A DNA stretch of 56,213 nt from an uncultured Ruminococcus sp. (GTDB lineage Bacteria; Bacillota; Clostridia; Oscillospirales; Acutalibacteraceae), in contig CACXBF010000012.1 in NCBI GenBank assembly GCA_902765855.1, positions 1 to 56,213 on the forward strand, given 5' to 3'. This document shows, in pieces, positions 14,551 through 23,298 of this stretch. Made by a program: the position numbers and the translations under genes. Every line of letters starts with the position of its first letter. The first letter of the stretch is position 1. Under the pieces are notes generated by a model. It was not told where the DNA came from, made no database searches, and was given only the letters and a program-made list of their open reading frames with translations.

Positions 14551-16152
14551 CTATTGTTGTTTTTGAGAAATGAGCATTTCAGCACATTTTATGCCGTCAA
14601 CTGCGGCGGAGATTATTCCTCCCGCATAACCGGCACCCTCTCCGCATGGATAAAGTCCACGAAGTGTTGGAGATTGCAAGGTATCATCACGCATAATTCT
14701 CACAGGAGATGAACTTCTGCTTTCAACTGCGGTCAAGAGAGCGTCATTTGAAGAAAAACCTTTCAAACGCTTATCCATTTCAAGAATACCTTCACGCATA
14801 GACTCTGTTATGAAATCAGGTAGACAGTCATCAAGATTAGAAAGCGTAACACTTGGCTTATATGTTGGAAGAACTTCTCCAAAAGCCGTACTCTTTGTAT
14901 GGTTCAGAAAATCTCCCACACGCTGACAAGGTGCTTTATATCCGCCGCCACCGAGTAAAAAAGCCGAACTTTCAAGCTTTCTTTGAAGCTCCATACCGGC
15001 AAGAACGCTGTCACTTCCAAAATCCTTTGGTGAAATTCCAACAAGTAGGGCACTGTTCGAGTTTATATTGCTTCGGTCATAAAGGCTCATGCCATTGGTT
15101 ACAAGGCGGTTTTCCTCGCTTGCAGCAGCAACAACGAAGCCACCGGGACACATACAAAATGTGTAAACACCTCTGCCGTTTTTAAGATGAACGGCAAGCT
15201 TATAATCGGCAGGTGGAAGTCTAAGTTTTTCAGCTTCTGCACCGAACTGCACAATGTCAGTTGTTTTTTGCAGATGTTCAATTCTTGCTCCAACAGAAAA
15301 AGGCTTTGCCTCCATCAATATTCCGCTTTTATCGAGCATTTCAAAGGTATCTCTTGCACTGTGACCTATCGCAAGAATAATATCATTTGTTTCGATTATT
15401 TCGGCAGATTCTTCATGCTGAATCTCAGCACCGATAACAGTATTGTCCTTGGTGAGAATTTTAGTCAATTTGGTTTCAAAGAAAACCTCTCCGCCGAGAG
15501 ATATTATTTTTTTGCGAATGTTCTTGACAGTAGGTCTCAGCTTGTCCGTACCGATATGGGGCTTCGCAAGATAGAGAATATCTTCGGTAGCACCATTTTC
15601 GACAAACTCCTCAAGAACTTTTCTTGCGCGAGTATCTTTAGTGCCGGTGTTTAGCTTCCCGTCAGAGAAAGTTCCTGCACCGCCCTCGCCGAACTGAACA
15701 TTTGATTTTGTATCAAGAATACCAGTTTTCCAGAAGTTTTCTACATCTCTTATACGGGAATCTACATCTCTGCCACGCTCGATAAGTATAGGTTTTTCAC
15801 CTGCCTGAGCGAGAATAAGAGCCGCAAAAAGTCCCGCAGGACCGCTCCCGACAACAAGCGGTCTTTGATTTAGTTTTCGTCTGTTTTCTGGAAGCTGATA
15901 TTTATATGGTTCGGCTTTAAAAATACTTGAAGAACCATAGCGTTTAAGAATGGTATTTTCACCGACTGAAAGTTTTACATCAATAGTTGCGGTATAGTGG
16001 ATATTATCCTTTTTTCGAGCGTCAATGGAACAGCGATAAAGAGATGCACCGCTGATTTGTGACTCGTCAATTCTAAGTTTCCTGCAAACGGCTTTTCGCA
16101 TAGTTTTATCTGTAAAGCCAATCGGCAGAGAAACAGAAGTAATTCTAATCAT
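14551..16152 (-). CDS. FAD-dependent oxidoreductase (COG2509 type)
   Basis: 533 residues. A short N-terminal domain of about 85 residues (SLPIGFTDKTMRKAVCRKL...) precedes a dinucleotide-binding fold with VVGSGPAGLFAALILAQAGE and a second FAD motif near the C-terminus (GLYPCGEGAGYAGGI). These are marks of the COG2509 uncharacterised dehydrogenases. Substrate unknown. The start overlaps the stop of the upstream membrane gene, so it is the last gene of a five-gene minus-strand run. Confidence 0.85.
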   Translation of the reverse strand: MIRITSVSLPIGFTDKTMRKAVCRKLRIDESQISGASLYRCSIDARKKDNIHYTATIDVKLSVGENTILKRYGSSSIFKAEPYKYQLPENRRKLNQRPLVVGSGPAGLFAALILAQAGEKPILIERGRDVDSRIRDVENFWKTGILDTKSNVQFGEGGAGTFSDGKLNTGTKDTRARKVLEEFVENGATEDILYLAKPHIGTDKLRPTVKNIRKKIISLGGEVFFETKLTKILTKDNTVIGAEIQHEESAEIIETNDIILAIGHSARDTFEMLDKSGILMEAKPFSVGARIEHLQKTTDIVQFGAEAEKLRLPPADYKLAVHLKNGRGVYTFCMCPGGFVVAAASEENRLVTNGMSLYDRSNINSNSALLVGISPKDFGSDSVLAGMELQRKLESSAFLLGGGGYKAPCQRVGDFLNHTKSTAFGEVLPTYKPSVTLSNLDDCLPDFITESMREGILEMDKRLKGFSSNDALLTAVESRSSSPVRIMRDDTLQSPTLRGLYPCGEGAGYAGGIISAAVDGIKCAEMLISQKQQ

Positions 16153-16598
16153 ATTTTCTTACCTTTCTTGGCTTTTGCTATATATATCAATGTACTGACC
16201 AATGCGGTTATTATTAGTAAATGTAAAATTGTATGATATAAATCAGGTATGTATTTTCCATCAATATTAAGCCATTTTATAGTTCCTGAAAAGAACTTAA
16301 TTTTTCCATCTAATGAACCCATAATTCCGCTGTTGAATATGGTATACCATTCGTGACATAAAAATTGTATTAAGAACCATATCGACAACCAGAGCGCAGT
16401 AAGCCATTTGCTAATTTTTTCTTTAAAAATGAATATAAGAAAAATCACGAAATAAATTATAAAGAAAATCCCATCATCTTTATATGATGTTGTTACTAAA
16501 CAATTTTCTCCGAAATATAAGCCTGTCATATCAAGAAAAAACCATATCAATAATGCTGTTAAAGGAATCATACAATATTTTTTTTTCATTTTTAACAC
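16149..16598 (-). CDS. membrane protein of unknown function
   Basis: 149 residues with four hydrophobic segments (MIPLTALLIWFFLDMTGLY, FFIIYFVIFLIFIF, ALWLSIWFLIQFL, ILHLLIITALVSTLIYIA). I recognise no family. AAAGAGGTG lies before the start. It overlaps the FAD gene by four bases, which suggests coupled translation. Confidence 0.75.
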   Translation of the reverse strand: MLKMKKKYCMIPLTALLIWFFLDMTGLYFGENCLVTTSYKDDGIFFIIYFVIFLIFIFKEKISKWLTALWLSIWFLIQFLCHEWYTIFNSGIMGSLDGKIKFFSGTIKWLNIDGKYIPDLYHTILHLLIITALVSTLIYIAKAKKGKKI

Positions 16599-16611
16599 CT
16601 CTTTTTATAGC

Positions 16612-17832
16612 TTAAATTTCTGCACAAAGCATACCGCTTGCCCACGCAAAGGATAGATTATAGCCTCCGCAATCGCCGTCAATATCTAATATTTCACCAC
16701 AGAATTTTATTCGCTTATCTGATTTTAATGCAAGCGATTTTACATCAATTTCTTTGCTTGTGATACCGCCTGCTGTAACTTGTGCAGTAGCGTTATTGTC
16801 AGATTTTATAGGCATGAAATCCATTCTTGAGAGAATATTCGCAAGACGCTTGATTGCGCTGTCGTTTATCGACTTTATATTAATTTTCTTTGCGATATAA
16901 TTTGCTAATTTCTCATCAAGGATTCCTGCAAGAAGTTCTTTACAATCGGCTTTCGGAAAGGCTTTTCGGCGATTTTGCAAGGTTGAGATTATTTCCGAGA
17001 AGGGATATTCGGGCATAAGATTAAGCTCAATTCTGATATTTTCACAGATGTTGCCGTTGACAGTGCCGAGCTTGAAAAATTCTCCAGCATATCTTGAAAT
17101 ATTAAAAACGCATATTCCTGAAAGTGATTTATCGGTGAATTGAATTTCGCCGTCCTCACTGTGAATTATTTGCTTATCGGCAAGAAATTTAACATTTCCA
17201 CGAACACGAACACCTTTAAGCATTGAAATATTTTCAGAAACGGCAACGCTTGTAAGTGACGGAAAGAGTGGGGAATAACTTACACCGATTTTCCCGAGAA
17301 GTTCGTAGCCAAGGTTACTGCCTAAGCCCTTATTGGCTCGTGAACCACAGGCAATTATTACGCTTGAGGCTGAAATTTTACGGCTTTCGGAGATGATTTC
17401 AAGCTTGTCCTTATGACGCTTTATATCAAGAACAGTAAAATCGGTTATAATTTCAATTCCGTACTGCTTACAGGCAAGTAATAGCGTTGAAAGCACAGTA
17501 TCAGCTCGGTTTGAGTATGGATAAACTCTACCCATAGAATCGGTTCTTATGAGAAGTCCGAGAGATGAGAAAAATTCTGATATTTCTTTATAGCCAAAGC
17601 GAGAAAAAACGCTTTCTGCGATTTTAATGTCGCCGTGAAAACTTGAAAGCGAAATATTCTCATTCATAAGATTACAGCGACCGTTTCCGGTAGCAAGTAG
17701 CTTTCTGCCGACCTTTTGACTGCGTTCAAGAACGGTTATTTTACCTGATAAACCTTTTTTTCTGATATTTCTTGCGGCACATATTGCGGAACAAAGACCA
17801 CTTGCACCACCGCCGATTATTGCAATATCCAT
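16612..17832 (-). CDS. FAD-binding oxidoreductase of the HI0933/BaiN type
   Basis: 406 residues. The N-terminus has the FAD motif IIGGGASGLCSAICAARNI, followed by the family motif KLLATGNGRCNLMNEN. The C-terminus has ITSKEIDVKSL and GEILDIDGDCGGYNLSFAWA. Members are annotated as aminoacetone oxidase, BaiN or YhiN; the true substrate in this organism is unknown. It starts two bases before the 3' end of the next upstream gene. Confidence 0.88.
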   Translation of the reverse strand: MDIAIIGGGASGLCSAICAARNIRKKGLSGKITVLERSQKVGRKLLATGNGRCNLMNENISLSSFHGDIKIAESVFSRFGYKEISEFFSSLGLLIRTDSMGRVYPYSNRADTVLSTLLLACKQYGIEIITDFTVLDIKRHKDKLEIISESRKISASSVIIACGSRANKGLGSNLGYELLGKIGVSYSPLFPSLTSVAVSENISMLKGVRVRGNVKFLADKQIIHSEDGEIQFTDKSLSGICVFNISRYAGEFFKLGTVNGNICENIRIELNLMPEYPFSEIISTLQNRRKAFPKADCKELLAGILDEKLANYIAKKINIKSINDSAIKRLANILSRMDFMPIKSDNNATAQVTAGGITSKEIDVKSLALKSDKRIKFCGEILDIDGDCGGYNLSFAWASGMLCAEI

Positions 17833-17834
17833 AT

Positions 17835-18896
17835 TTACTCCATAGCGTAGTTGTATTCTTTCATATAGAAATCACTTTCGTTTCGCTTGTCAAATTTGTT
17901 GATTAAATCAAGAGCTTTGCTCTGATAATATTCAGCAAGAACCTTTGTACTGTAAATGCCGTCAGCTTTATAAAGCTTGAATTTTTCAGGGAGTTTTAGC
18001 TTAACTTCATCTTTTTTCTGTGCAAGCTTTGTAAATACTGCCGCCGCACCCACATAAAACTTCATATTTGAATGAGAGTTTTTGGAATCAAATTCCCAAG
18101 CTAAATGATTTTCAAAGAGTTTTACACCTTTAGTTAAATCTGTTTTTGAATAAAGTTTAAGCATATCACCTATAACAAACAGATAGGTGCTGTCTTTTGA
18201 AATCCTGCGGTAGCATTTTTTACGATATTCTTCAGCTTTTTCAAATTCGCCAAGCTCATAGTAACGGTACATAATATTTTTATATGTAATATCAGGTATT
18301 TCAGCACAACTTACTTGTCCTGAAAGTATAGGATAAGCTGTTTCTAAAGCTCTTTCCATAGAGGCTGTATTAAGTTCGTATTCAACCATTGTATCTAATT
18401 CACAGGCATAGCAATCGGCTAATTCGTCACGCTTTGCAAGAATAAATTGCTGATATGCTTTCTTGGCGGCTTGTTTATCGCAGGCTTCTTCAAAGCGGTA
18501 GAGATTTTCATAGTAAGGTCTTAGGGAATAACCGTATCTTTCACAACGCTTTCTAAATTCGGCGAAAAGTTCATAAACCTTTGCTTTCGAAACTTGGTAA
18601 AAGTCTTCACAGTCTGAAAGAATCCACTTAAATTCCCACATATAGTCATGTTTGTACTCGTCAAGCCTTTCTTCGTGTTCATCGAAAATCTTTATCATTT
18701 CCGGAAATGTAAGAAAAGCTTGAAAACTGTCGCCATAAAGCTCGCTTTCACTCATAAGGTCACTTCTAAAAATATACATAAATTCATAATCTTTTTCAGC
18801 ATCAGCAAGTGCAATAGCATTTTTAATAGCCTGTAAGCGTTGTTCACCATGCGGCAAGTTTTCATATCGTTTTTGTATTTCAAATCCATCAATCAT
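17835..18896 (-). CDS. helical-repeat (TPR-like) protein paired with HSP90
   Basis: 353 residues, almost wholly helical, with repeat-like segments (YYELGEFEKAEEYRKKCYRR; FAEFRKRCERYG). It starts inside the end of the HSP90 gene (4-base overlap), so the two are translationally coupled. TPR proteins are standard HSP90 co-chaperones in eukaryotes. A bacterial HSP90/TPR partnership is inferred from gene order only. Confidence 0.7.
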   Translation of the reverse strand: MIDGFEIQKRYENLPHGEQRLQAIKNAIALADAEKDYEFMYIFRSDLMSESELYGDSFQAFLTFPEMIKIFDEHEERLDEYKHDYMWEFKWILSDCEDFYQVSKAKVYELFAEFRKRCERYGYSLRPYYENLYRFEEACDKQAAKKAYQQFILAKRDELADCYACELDTMVEYELNTASMERALETAYPILSGQVSCAEIPDITYKNIMYRYYELGEFEKAEEYRKKCYRRISKDSTYLFVIGDMLKLYSKTDLTKGVKLFENHLAWEFDSKNSHSNMKFYVGAAAVFTKLAQKKDEVKLKLPEKFKLYKADGIYSTKVLAEYYQSKALDLINKFDKRNESDFYMKEYNYAME

Positions 18897-20668
18897 TTTA
18901 ATATACCTCCGTTTATAAGTCCTTCGATACTCTTATTCATAATTGTAATCTCGTTATTTCTGAGCGGATAATGTCCAAGCAATAATGATTGAACATAAAG
19001 TATCTTAATAATATTTGTAAGTTGAGCTTTGCTTATATTTTTGAGATTTTGTATGAGAGTATTTTCGGTATTGAATACAAGCGTAGTGGTGTGGTTATCG
19101 TCAATTTCGTCTGCAAAAGCGTCATAAATATCTGCAAAAAGTGAATCGCTGTTTTCTTTTGCGTGGAGAATTTGTCTGAAAAGTTCTGCCTGCTCGTCCA
19201 TAACATAAAGAGCATAAAGCTCATGAGGCTGAAATGCTTTGATTTCCGCTTGGCAATCAAAGTCTTCAAGTGTTTCATTGGCAATATCAAGAAAGTTGTG
19301 GTATTCACTATACTCTGATTGTGGAATATCTTCAAGAGTCTGCATGAAAACTTCTTCATCAAGTTCTGCCGCATTAAGCTCATATTCCTCAATCAGCTTG
19401 ATTATAAGCCTATCATCATAGACATAGCCAGCATTGACCAAAAGGTTGTTTTGTGCAGAAAATATCGGTGAATACTGCTTGAATTTATCTGTTTGAAAGG
19501 AGAATGTGAAAGGCTCATCTAAATTTCTTATCTGAGAACCCGTCATAATTCCAGAAGTTGTTTCAAACTCAAGATAGTCTATAAAGATATTGAAAAGCTC
19601 GTCATTGTCGATAGCCATGCTCTTTATAGCAAGGTTATGTATGGAAACCATTTTTCTTAATATATCGGGTTTTGTCTTGGAAAGGCTTATAAGATAACTT
19701 TCGATACATTCTCCAATTTCTTCTTTTGCAGCTTCGAGAGCATCTTCTTCGTAGAAATCTTCACGAGATGCTGTCGGACGCAGAGAATTTGTGTTTATAA
19801 AGCATCTTACAAAAAATGCCCATTCCGGCAAAAGCGTACTGCCGTTTTCGGTGAGGAGCATATGCTTGAGATAGATTCTATGGCTGTTCTTTGCCGTGGC
19901 GGCTATTCTATATGGAAGAATATATGCAACACCACTGAAAAGCCCTGTAGGGGAATTTAATGGGATATAATCCATAAATTCAATGCCAAAAAGGTCCTTG
20001 CCGAATGACATTATGGAATCGTGCATATCGCTATTGTAGTCAACAACAGTATTTATGCGTTGAGAGCCTTCTTCGGTTTTGAGCATAATAGGGAATGGAA
20101 GCGGAAGTCCGTAATATCTTACAAGTTCGATAATTCTACCAGCCTCAAAGTATTCTTCGGAATTTTTATTTAAAGCTATATAGAAAGAAGTTCCTTCAGG
20201 ACAGCTTTCAAGACGATTTATCTTATAAATGCCATCGGGAGTACCTATCCATTCAAGATATTCGCCAGTTTTGGCAGAATGTGTTGTTAAACGGATTTCA
20301 TTTGTAACCATAAAGCAAGAGAGCAAACCTATTCCGAAACGACCGATAAATTCTTCGGAGATTTTTCCTGTGATAATATCACGCTTTGAGGATTGTCCGA
20401 TAACAGCTAAAAACTGGTTTATTTCATCATATGAAAGTCCTATACCGTTATCGCTGAATATAATAGTTTTCTTGCCGTTTATAATTTTAGGCTCAATAGT
20501 GATTTTGCCGTTGTTGAATTTTTTATCAAAAAGTTTTCTTGCGGAAATTGCATCTGTACCGTTTTGAAGAAGTTCACGAATGAAAACATCCGGCGAACTG
20601 TAAAGATGGTTGGAGAGTATATCAATCATACCACGCAGATTGACCTTGAATCTGTTTTCTTCTGACAT
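18893..20668 (-). CDS. HSP90-family ATPase (HtpG relative)
   Basis: 591 residues. Bergerat ATP-binding motifs are clear: FIRELLQNGTDA, FSDNGIGL and GRFGIGLLSCF in the first 130 residues. The middle domain has the catalytic-loop region SLRPTASRE. The rest diverges from E. coli HtpG and is shorter (HtpG is about 624). The start at 20668 has TAGGAGT upstream. It is first in a run with the TPR-like gene, both FAD enzymes and a membrane protein. The upstream 20669-20950 is AT-rich with no gene. Confidence 0.85.
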   Translation of the reverse strand: MSEENRFKVNLRGMIDILSNHLYSSPDVFIRELLQNGTDAISARKLFDKKFNNGKITIEPKIINGKKTIIFSDNGIGLSYDEINQFLAVIGQSSKRDIITGKISEEFIGRFGIGLLSCFMVTNEIRLTTHSAKTGEYLEWIGTPDGIYKINRLESCPEGTSFYIALNKNSEEYFEAGRIIELVRYYGLPLPFPIMLKTEEGSQRINTVVDYNSDMHDSIMSFGKDLFGIEFMDYIPLNSPTGLFSGVAYILPYRIAATAKNSHRIYLKHMLLTENGSTLLPEWAFFVRCFINTNSLRPTASREDFYEEDALEAAKEEIGECIESYLISLSKTKPDILRKMVSIHNLAIKSMAIDNDELFNIFIDYLEFETTSGIMTGSQIRNLDEPFTFSFQTDKFKQYSPIFSAQNNLLVNAGYVYDDRLIIKLIEEYELNAAELDEEVFMQTLEDIPQSEYSEYHNFLDIANETLEDFDCQAEIKAFQPHELYALYVMDEQAELFRQILHAKENSDSLFADIYDAFADEIDDNHTTTLVFNTENTLIQNLKNISKAQLTNIIKILYVQSLLLGHYPLRNNEITIMNKSIEGLINGGILK

Positions 20669-20956
20669 AAATATCACTCCTAAAAATAGATATAATAAGG
20701 ATATCACAGTAAGGATAGTGTAAAATTCTTATATAGAATAATTCTTATGCGATGCAACTTTAATTTTCTAATCTTACTTTTAAAATCGGAATAGCAATAT
20801 TTGTCTTAAGTATCTTAAAATAAGATGTAAAACTATTTATTTGAAAATTTCAGAAGATTTTTGAAAAAAATCTTAAAAATATAATTCCTGAAAACCTCAT
20901 AAAATAGGGGTTTTTAGATTTTTTAAAAAAATTTTTAAAAAAATTTAAAAAAAGTG

Positions 20957-20988
20957 TTGACATTCTGATGGGGTTGTGATAATATAAT
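20957..20988 (+). promoter_or_regulatory. promoter of the tRNA cluster
   Basis: TTGACA at 20957-20962, followed by TAATAT (17-base spacer) or the overlapping TATAAT at 20983-20988. The first tRNA starts 44 bases later. Confidence 0.65.
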
Positions 20989-21031
20989 ACCTGTCGCTGG
21001 CGAGAACGCCAGATGACAAACCCAGACAGAT

Positions 21032-21107
21032 GGGAGCATAGCTCAGCTGGGAGAGCACCTGCCTTACAAGCAGGGGGTCACAGGTTCGAGCCCTGTTGTT
21101 CCCACCA
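21032..21107 (+). tRNA. tRNA-Val (anticodon TAC)
   Basis: Acceptor arms GGGAGCA / TGTTCCC, anticodon stem CCTGC/GCAGG with loop CTTACAA, T-loop TTCGAGC, encoded CCA. First of four closely spaced tRNAs. Confidence 0.97.
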
Positions 21108-21110
21108 TTT

Positions 21111-21187
21111 GGCCCGGTAGTTCAGTTGGTTAGAACGCTAGCCTGTCACGCTAGAGGTCGTCGGTTCGAACCCGATCCGGGTCGCCA
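21111..21187 (+). tRNA. tRNA-Asp (anticodon GTC)
   Basis: Acceptor GGCCCGG / CCGGGTC, anticodon stem CTAGC/GCTAG with loop CTGTCAC, T-loop TTCGAAC, encoded CCA. Confidence 0.97.
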
Positions 21188-21190
21188 TTT

Positions 21191-21266
21191 GCCTTTGTAG
21201 CTCAGTCGGTAGAGCAGGGGACTGAAAATCCCCGTGTCGGTGGTTCGATTCCGCCCGAAGGCACCA
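21191..21266 (+). tRNA. tRNA-Phe (anticodon GAA)
   Basis: Acceptor GCCTTTG / CGAAGGC, anticodon stem GGGGA/TCCCC with loop CTGAAAA, encoded CCA. This is the tRNA that the T-box upstream of pheS should sense. Confidence 0.97.
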
Positions 21267-21271
21267 TATCT

Positions 21272-21347
21272 GCGGATGTAGCTCATCTGGTAGAGCGCCA
21301 CCTTGCCAAGGTGGAGGTAGCGAGTTCGAGCCTCGTCATCCGCTCCA
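21272..21347 (+). tRNA. tRNA-Gly (anticodon GCC)
   Basis: Acceptor GCGGATG / CATCCGC, anticodon stem CCACC/GGTGG with loop TTGCCAA, encoded CCA. Confidence 0.97.
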
Positions 21348-21392
21348 GTTCTAAACGGAATGTTTAATACATATATTTTATTAAGCTTCCGA

Positions 21393-21422
21393 AAGGTGCT
21401 TAGAAAGTTAAGCACCTTTTTT
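21393..21422 (+). terminator. terminator between tRNA-Gly and tRNA-Cys
   Basis: AAGGTGCTTA / TAAGCACCTT followed by T-rich sequence. It lies only five bases before tRNA-Cys, so that tRNA needs readthrough or its own promoter. Confidence 0.8.
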
Positions 21423-21426
21423 ATTC

Positions 21427-21500
21427 GGTGCCATAGCCAAGCGGTAAGGCGTGGGTCTGCAAAACCCTGATCCCCAGTTCAAATCTGGGTGGCACCTCCA
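21427..21500 (+). tRNA. tRNA-Cys (anticodon GCA)
   Basis: Acceptor GGTGCCA / TGGCACC, anticodon loop CTGCAAA on stem GGGT/ACCC, encoded CCA. It follows a terminator and precedes another. Confidence 0.96.
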
Positions 21501-21504
21501 AGTT

Positions 21505-21538
21505 AAAATCCCGAACGCTTATGCGTTCGGGATTTTTT
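21505..21538 (+). terminator. terminator of the tRNA cluster
   Basis: Perfect arms AAATCCCGAACGC / GCGTTCGGGATTT with loop TTAT and T6. Confidence 0.92.
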
Positions 21539-21580
21539 GTGCTTGTTTTTTAAATTTGAGTTAGATGTTGGTTTATAAAA

Positions 21581-21880
21581 ACTTTGAAAAAGCTCAAGTG
21601 AAATTTTTGAGTGTCTTAGAGAAATTTTGAAACTAAACGGTAGTTTAGTCCTACGCGTGTGTAGACTTCCCATACTCACTACGAGCGAGACTTGTCGAGC
21701 GATTACGCGTCTTGTCCTGTGCGGTCACGCACCGCGTCTTGGGGGCGGCGGCTCGCCGCCTTGAGTGAAACTTTTAATTTAAAAACTTCGACGCGAATAG
21801 TTAAGCGCTAATTTAACGAAAAAGCGGAACGCGTCTTGACTGCGGAGGCACTCCGCCTTGAGCGAAACTTTTAAGTTTTA
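21581..21880. repeat. dispersed intergenic repeat block with GC palindromes
   Basis: The motif (C)TTTGAAAAAGCTCAAGTGAAATTTT (21581-21608) and two later TTGAG(T/C)GAAACTTTT copies (21761, 21858) bracket short palindromes: GTGCGGTCACGCAC, GGCGGCGGCTCGCCGCC and GCGGAGGCACTCCGC. The segment 21761-21880 is clearly related to 50550-50670. Local GC content is far above the neighbourhood. No coding frame seen. Confidence 0.7.
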
Positions 21881-21887
21881 TGAGTGA

Positions 21888-22460
21888 TTACTTTTTGACA
21901 AGGGCTTTGCCGATTTTTTCGATAGCCGTATCTTTTGTGATAATTTTGCCATATTCTCTTAACTTGGATATGGTTAAGTTTCCTCCTGAAATTTTTTCAC
22001 CGTATTCATATAGAAAGGATTCAAGCTTGCGTGAAATTCCTCGAACAGGTTTTATTATTAAAAAATATCGAGAACCGTATTTATATAAATCTGAATGAAT
22101 ATATTGTATTTTTGCTTTATAGACAACAGAAATACACCGAAGCATATCTTCGGCTTCTATGAATCCTATTATTATTGGACGAGCGTTTTTGATTTTATAT
22201 ATCTTCCTTTTGTGAGCTTTCTGCGTCAGAGTGATAAGAAAAAGACAGCCGTTTATATACGGAATGGCCTCTATAAGCATTTTTTTGTTTTTTACGGAAA
22301 TTCCTGTTTCTTTACTTGCAAATTTTAATAATCGCTGTATCATTTCTTTTACATGAGGGTCGGAAAGTGTCATACTTTCAAATTCAAGTGAAAAGGATTT
22401 CATATCATCGTCACAGAGTGCAATAAGTATTCGATTGTTATCTATCTGTTCAATAGTCAT
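21888..22460 (-). CDS. mecA: adaptor protein MecA
   Basis: 190 residues. The N-terminal substrate-binding part starts MTIEQIDNNRILIALCDDD, and the C-terminal half (LFLITLTQK ... ISRKLESFLYEYGE) fits the ClpC-binding domain. MecA delivers proteins to ClpCP and controls competence and stress in Bacillus. It is somewhat shorter than B. subtilis MecA. The start at 22460 is chosen by homology; a GGTGGTG lies upstream. Confidence 0.8.
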   Translation of the reverse strand: MTIEQIDNNRILIALCDDDMKSFSLEFESMTLSDPHVKEMIQRLLKFASKETGISVKNKKMLIEAIPYINGCLFLITLTQKAHKRKIYKIKNARPIIIGFIEAEDMLRCISVVYKAKIQYIHSDLYKYGSRYFLIIKPVRGISRKLESFLYEYGEKISGGNLTISKLREYGKIITKDTAIEKIGKALVKK

Positions 22461-22635
22461 ATCAAGCACCACCGTAGTTTTTATCTCTATAATATAATAT
22501 TAGATAGACAGGCAGTGTGCAAGTGGATATTTAAGGTTGTAAATCATTACCTTGATATATAATTGAACCTCATATTGACAGCAAGGGGATAATGTTGATA
22601 AAATTATTTTATAGATGATTTCAGGGGGAGAGATA

Positions 22636-23298
22636 ATGTTGAATAAAGGTGCAATTTTTGATATGGACGGTTTGATGATAGATTCTGAAAAAATCGTGTT
22701 TATGGGATATGAATTCGCTATGAATAAGTTTGGTTATAGTAAGAAAATTCTTGATTTGGCTAAGAGTTGTATCGGACTTACATATGATGATACATGCAGA
22801 AAATTTAATGAAGAAATGGGCAAAGGTTTTGATTATGACAGTTTTAAACCTAATGTTTCTGAATTTGTACATAATTATTTCAAAACAAATGGAGTTCCTG
22901 TAAAGAAAGGGCTTTTTGAGCTTTTGGAGGCTTTAAAGCAAGAGGGTTACAGACTTTGTGTTGCAACCTCTACAAGAGCATCTACGGCAAAAGAAGAGCT
23001 TATTGACGCAGGAATACTTTCGCACTTTGAAGACTTAGTCGGAGGAGATAGCATAAAGAACGGAAAGCCTGCACCTGATATATTCCTTGAGGCGGCAAGA
23101 AGAATTTCTGTTGAGCCTGAAAACTGTATTGTATTTGAGGATTCTATAAATGGAATTAAGGCGGCTTATAATGCCGGAATGAAGCCTATTATGGTGCCTG
23201 ATATGGTAGAGCCGACAGATGAAATTCTTCCTATGATTTATAGGCGTTTTAATAGTCTTGATGAGGCTATTCCGCTTATTAAGGGTGAATTGAAGTGA
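22636..23298 (+). CDS. HAD-family phosphatase (beta-phosphoglucomutase-like)
   Basis: 220 residues. Motif I is FDMDGLMIDSE (two catalytic Asp), motif II CVATSTR, motif III Lys in KNGKPAPDIF, motif IV FEDSINGIKAA. The alpha-helical cap follows motif I, as in subfamily IA phosphatases and phosphoglucomutases. Substrate unknown. GGGGGAG precedes the start. Its stop overlaps the GTG of the next gene. Confidence 0.88.
   Translation: MLNKGAIFDMDGLMIDSEKIVFMGYEFAMNKFGYSKKILDLAKSCIGLTYDDTCRKFNEEMGKGFDYDSFKPNVSEFVHNYFKTNGVPVKKGLFELLEALKQEGYRLCVATSTRASTAKEELIDAGILSHFEDLVGGDSIKNGKPAPDIFLEAARRISVEPENCIVFEDSINGIKAAYNAGMKPIMVPDMVEPTDEILPMIYRRFNSLDEAIPLIKGELK

Noticed and set aside
15187-15654. 155-codon plus-strand frame
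   Set aside because: Antisense to the COG2509 oxidoreductase, whose motifs and codon pattern are clear.
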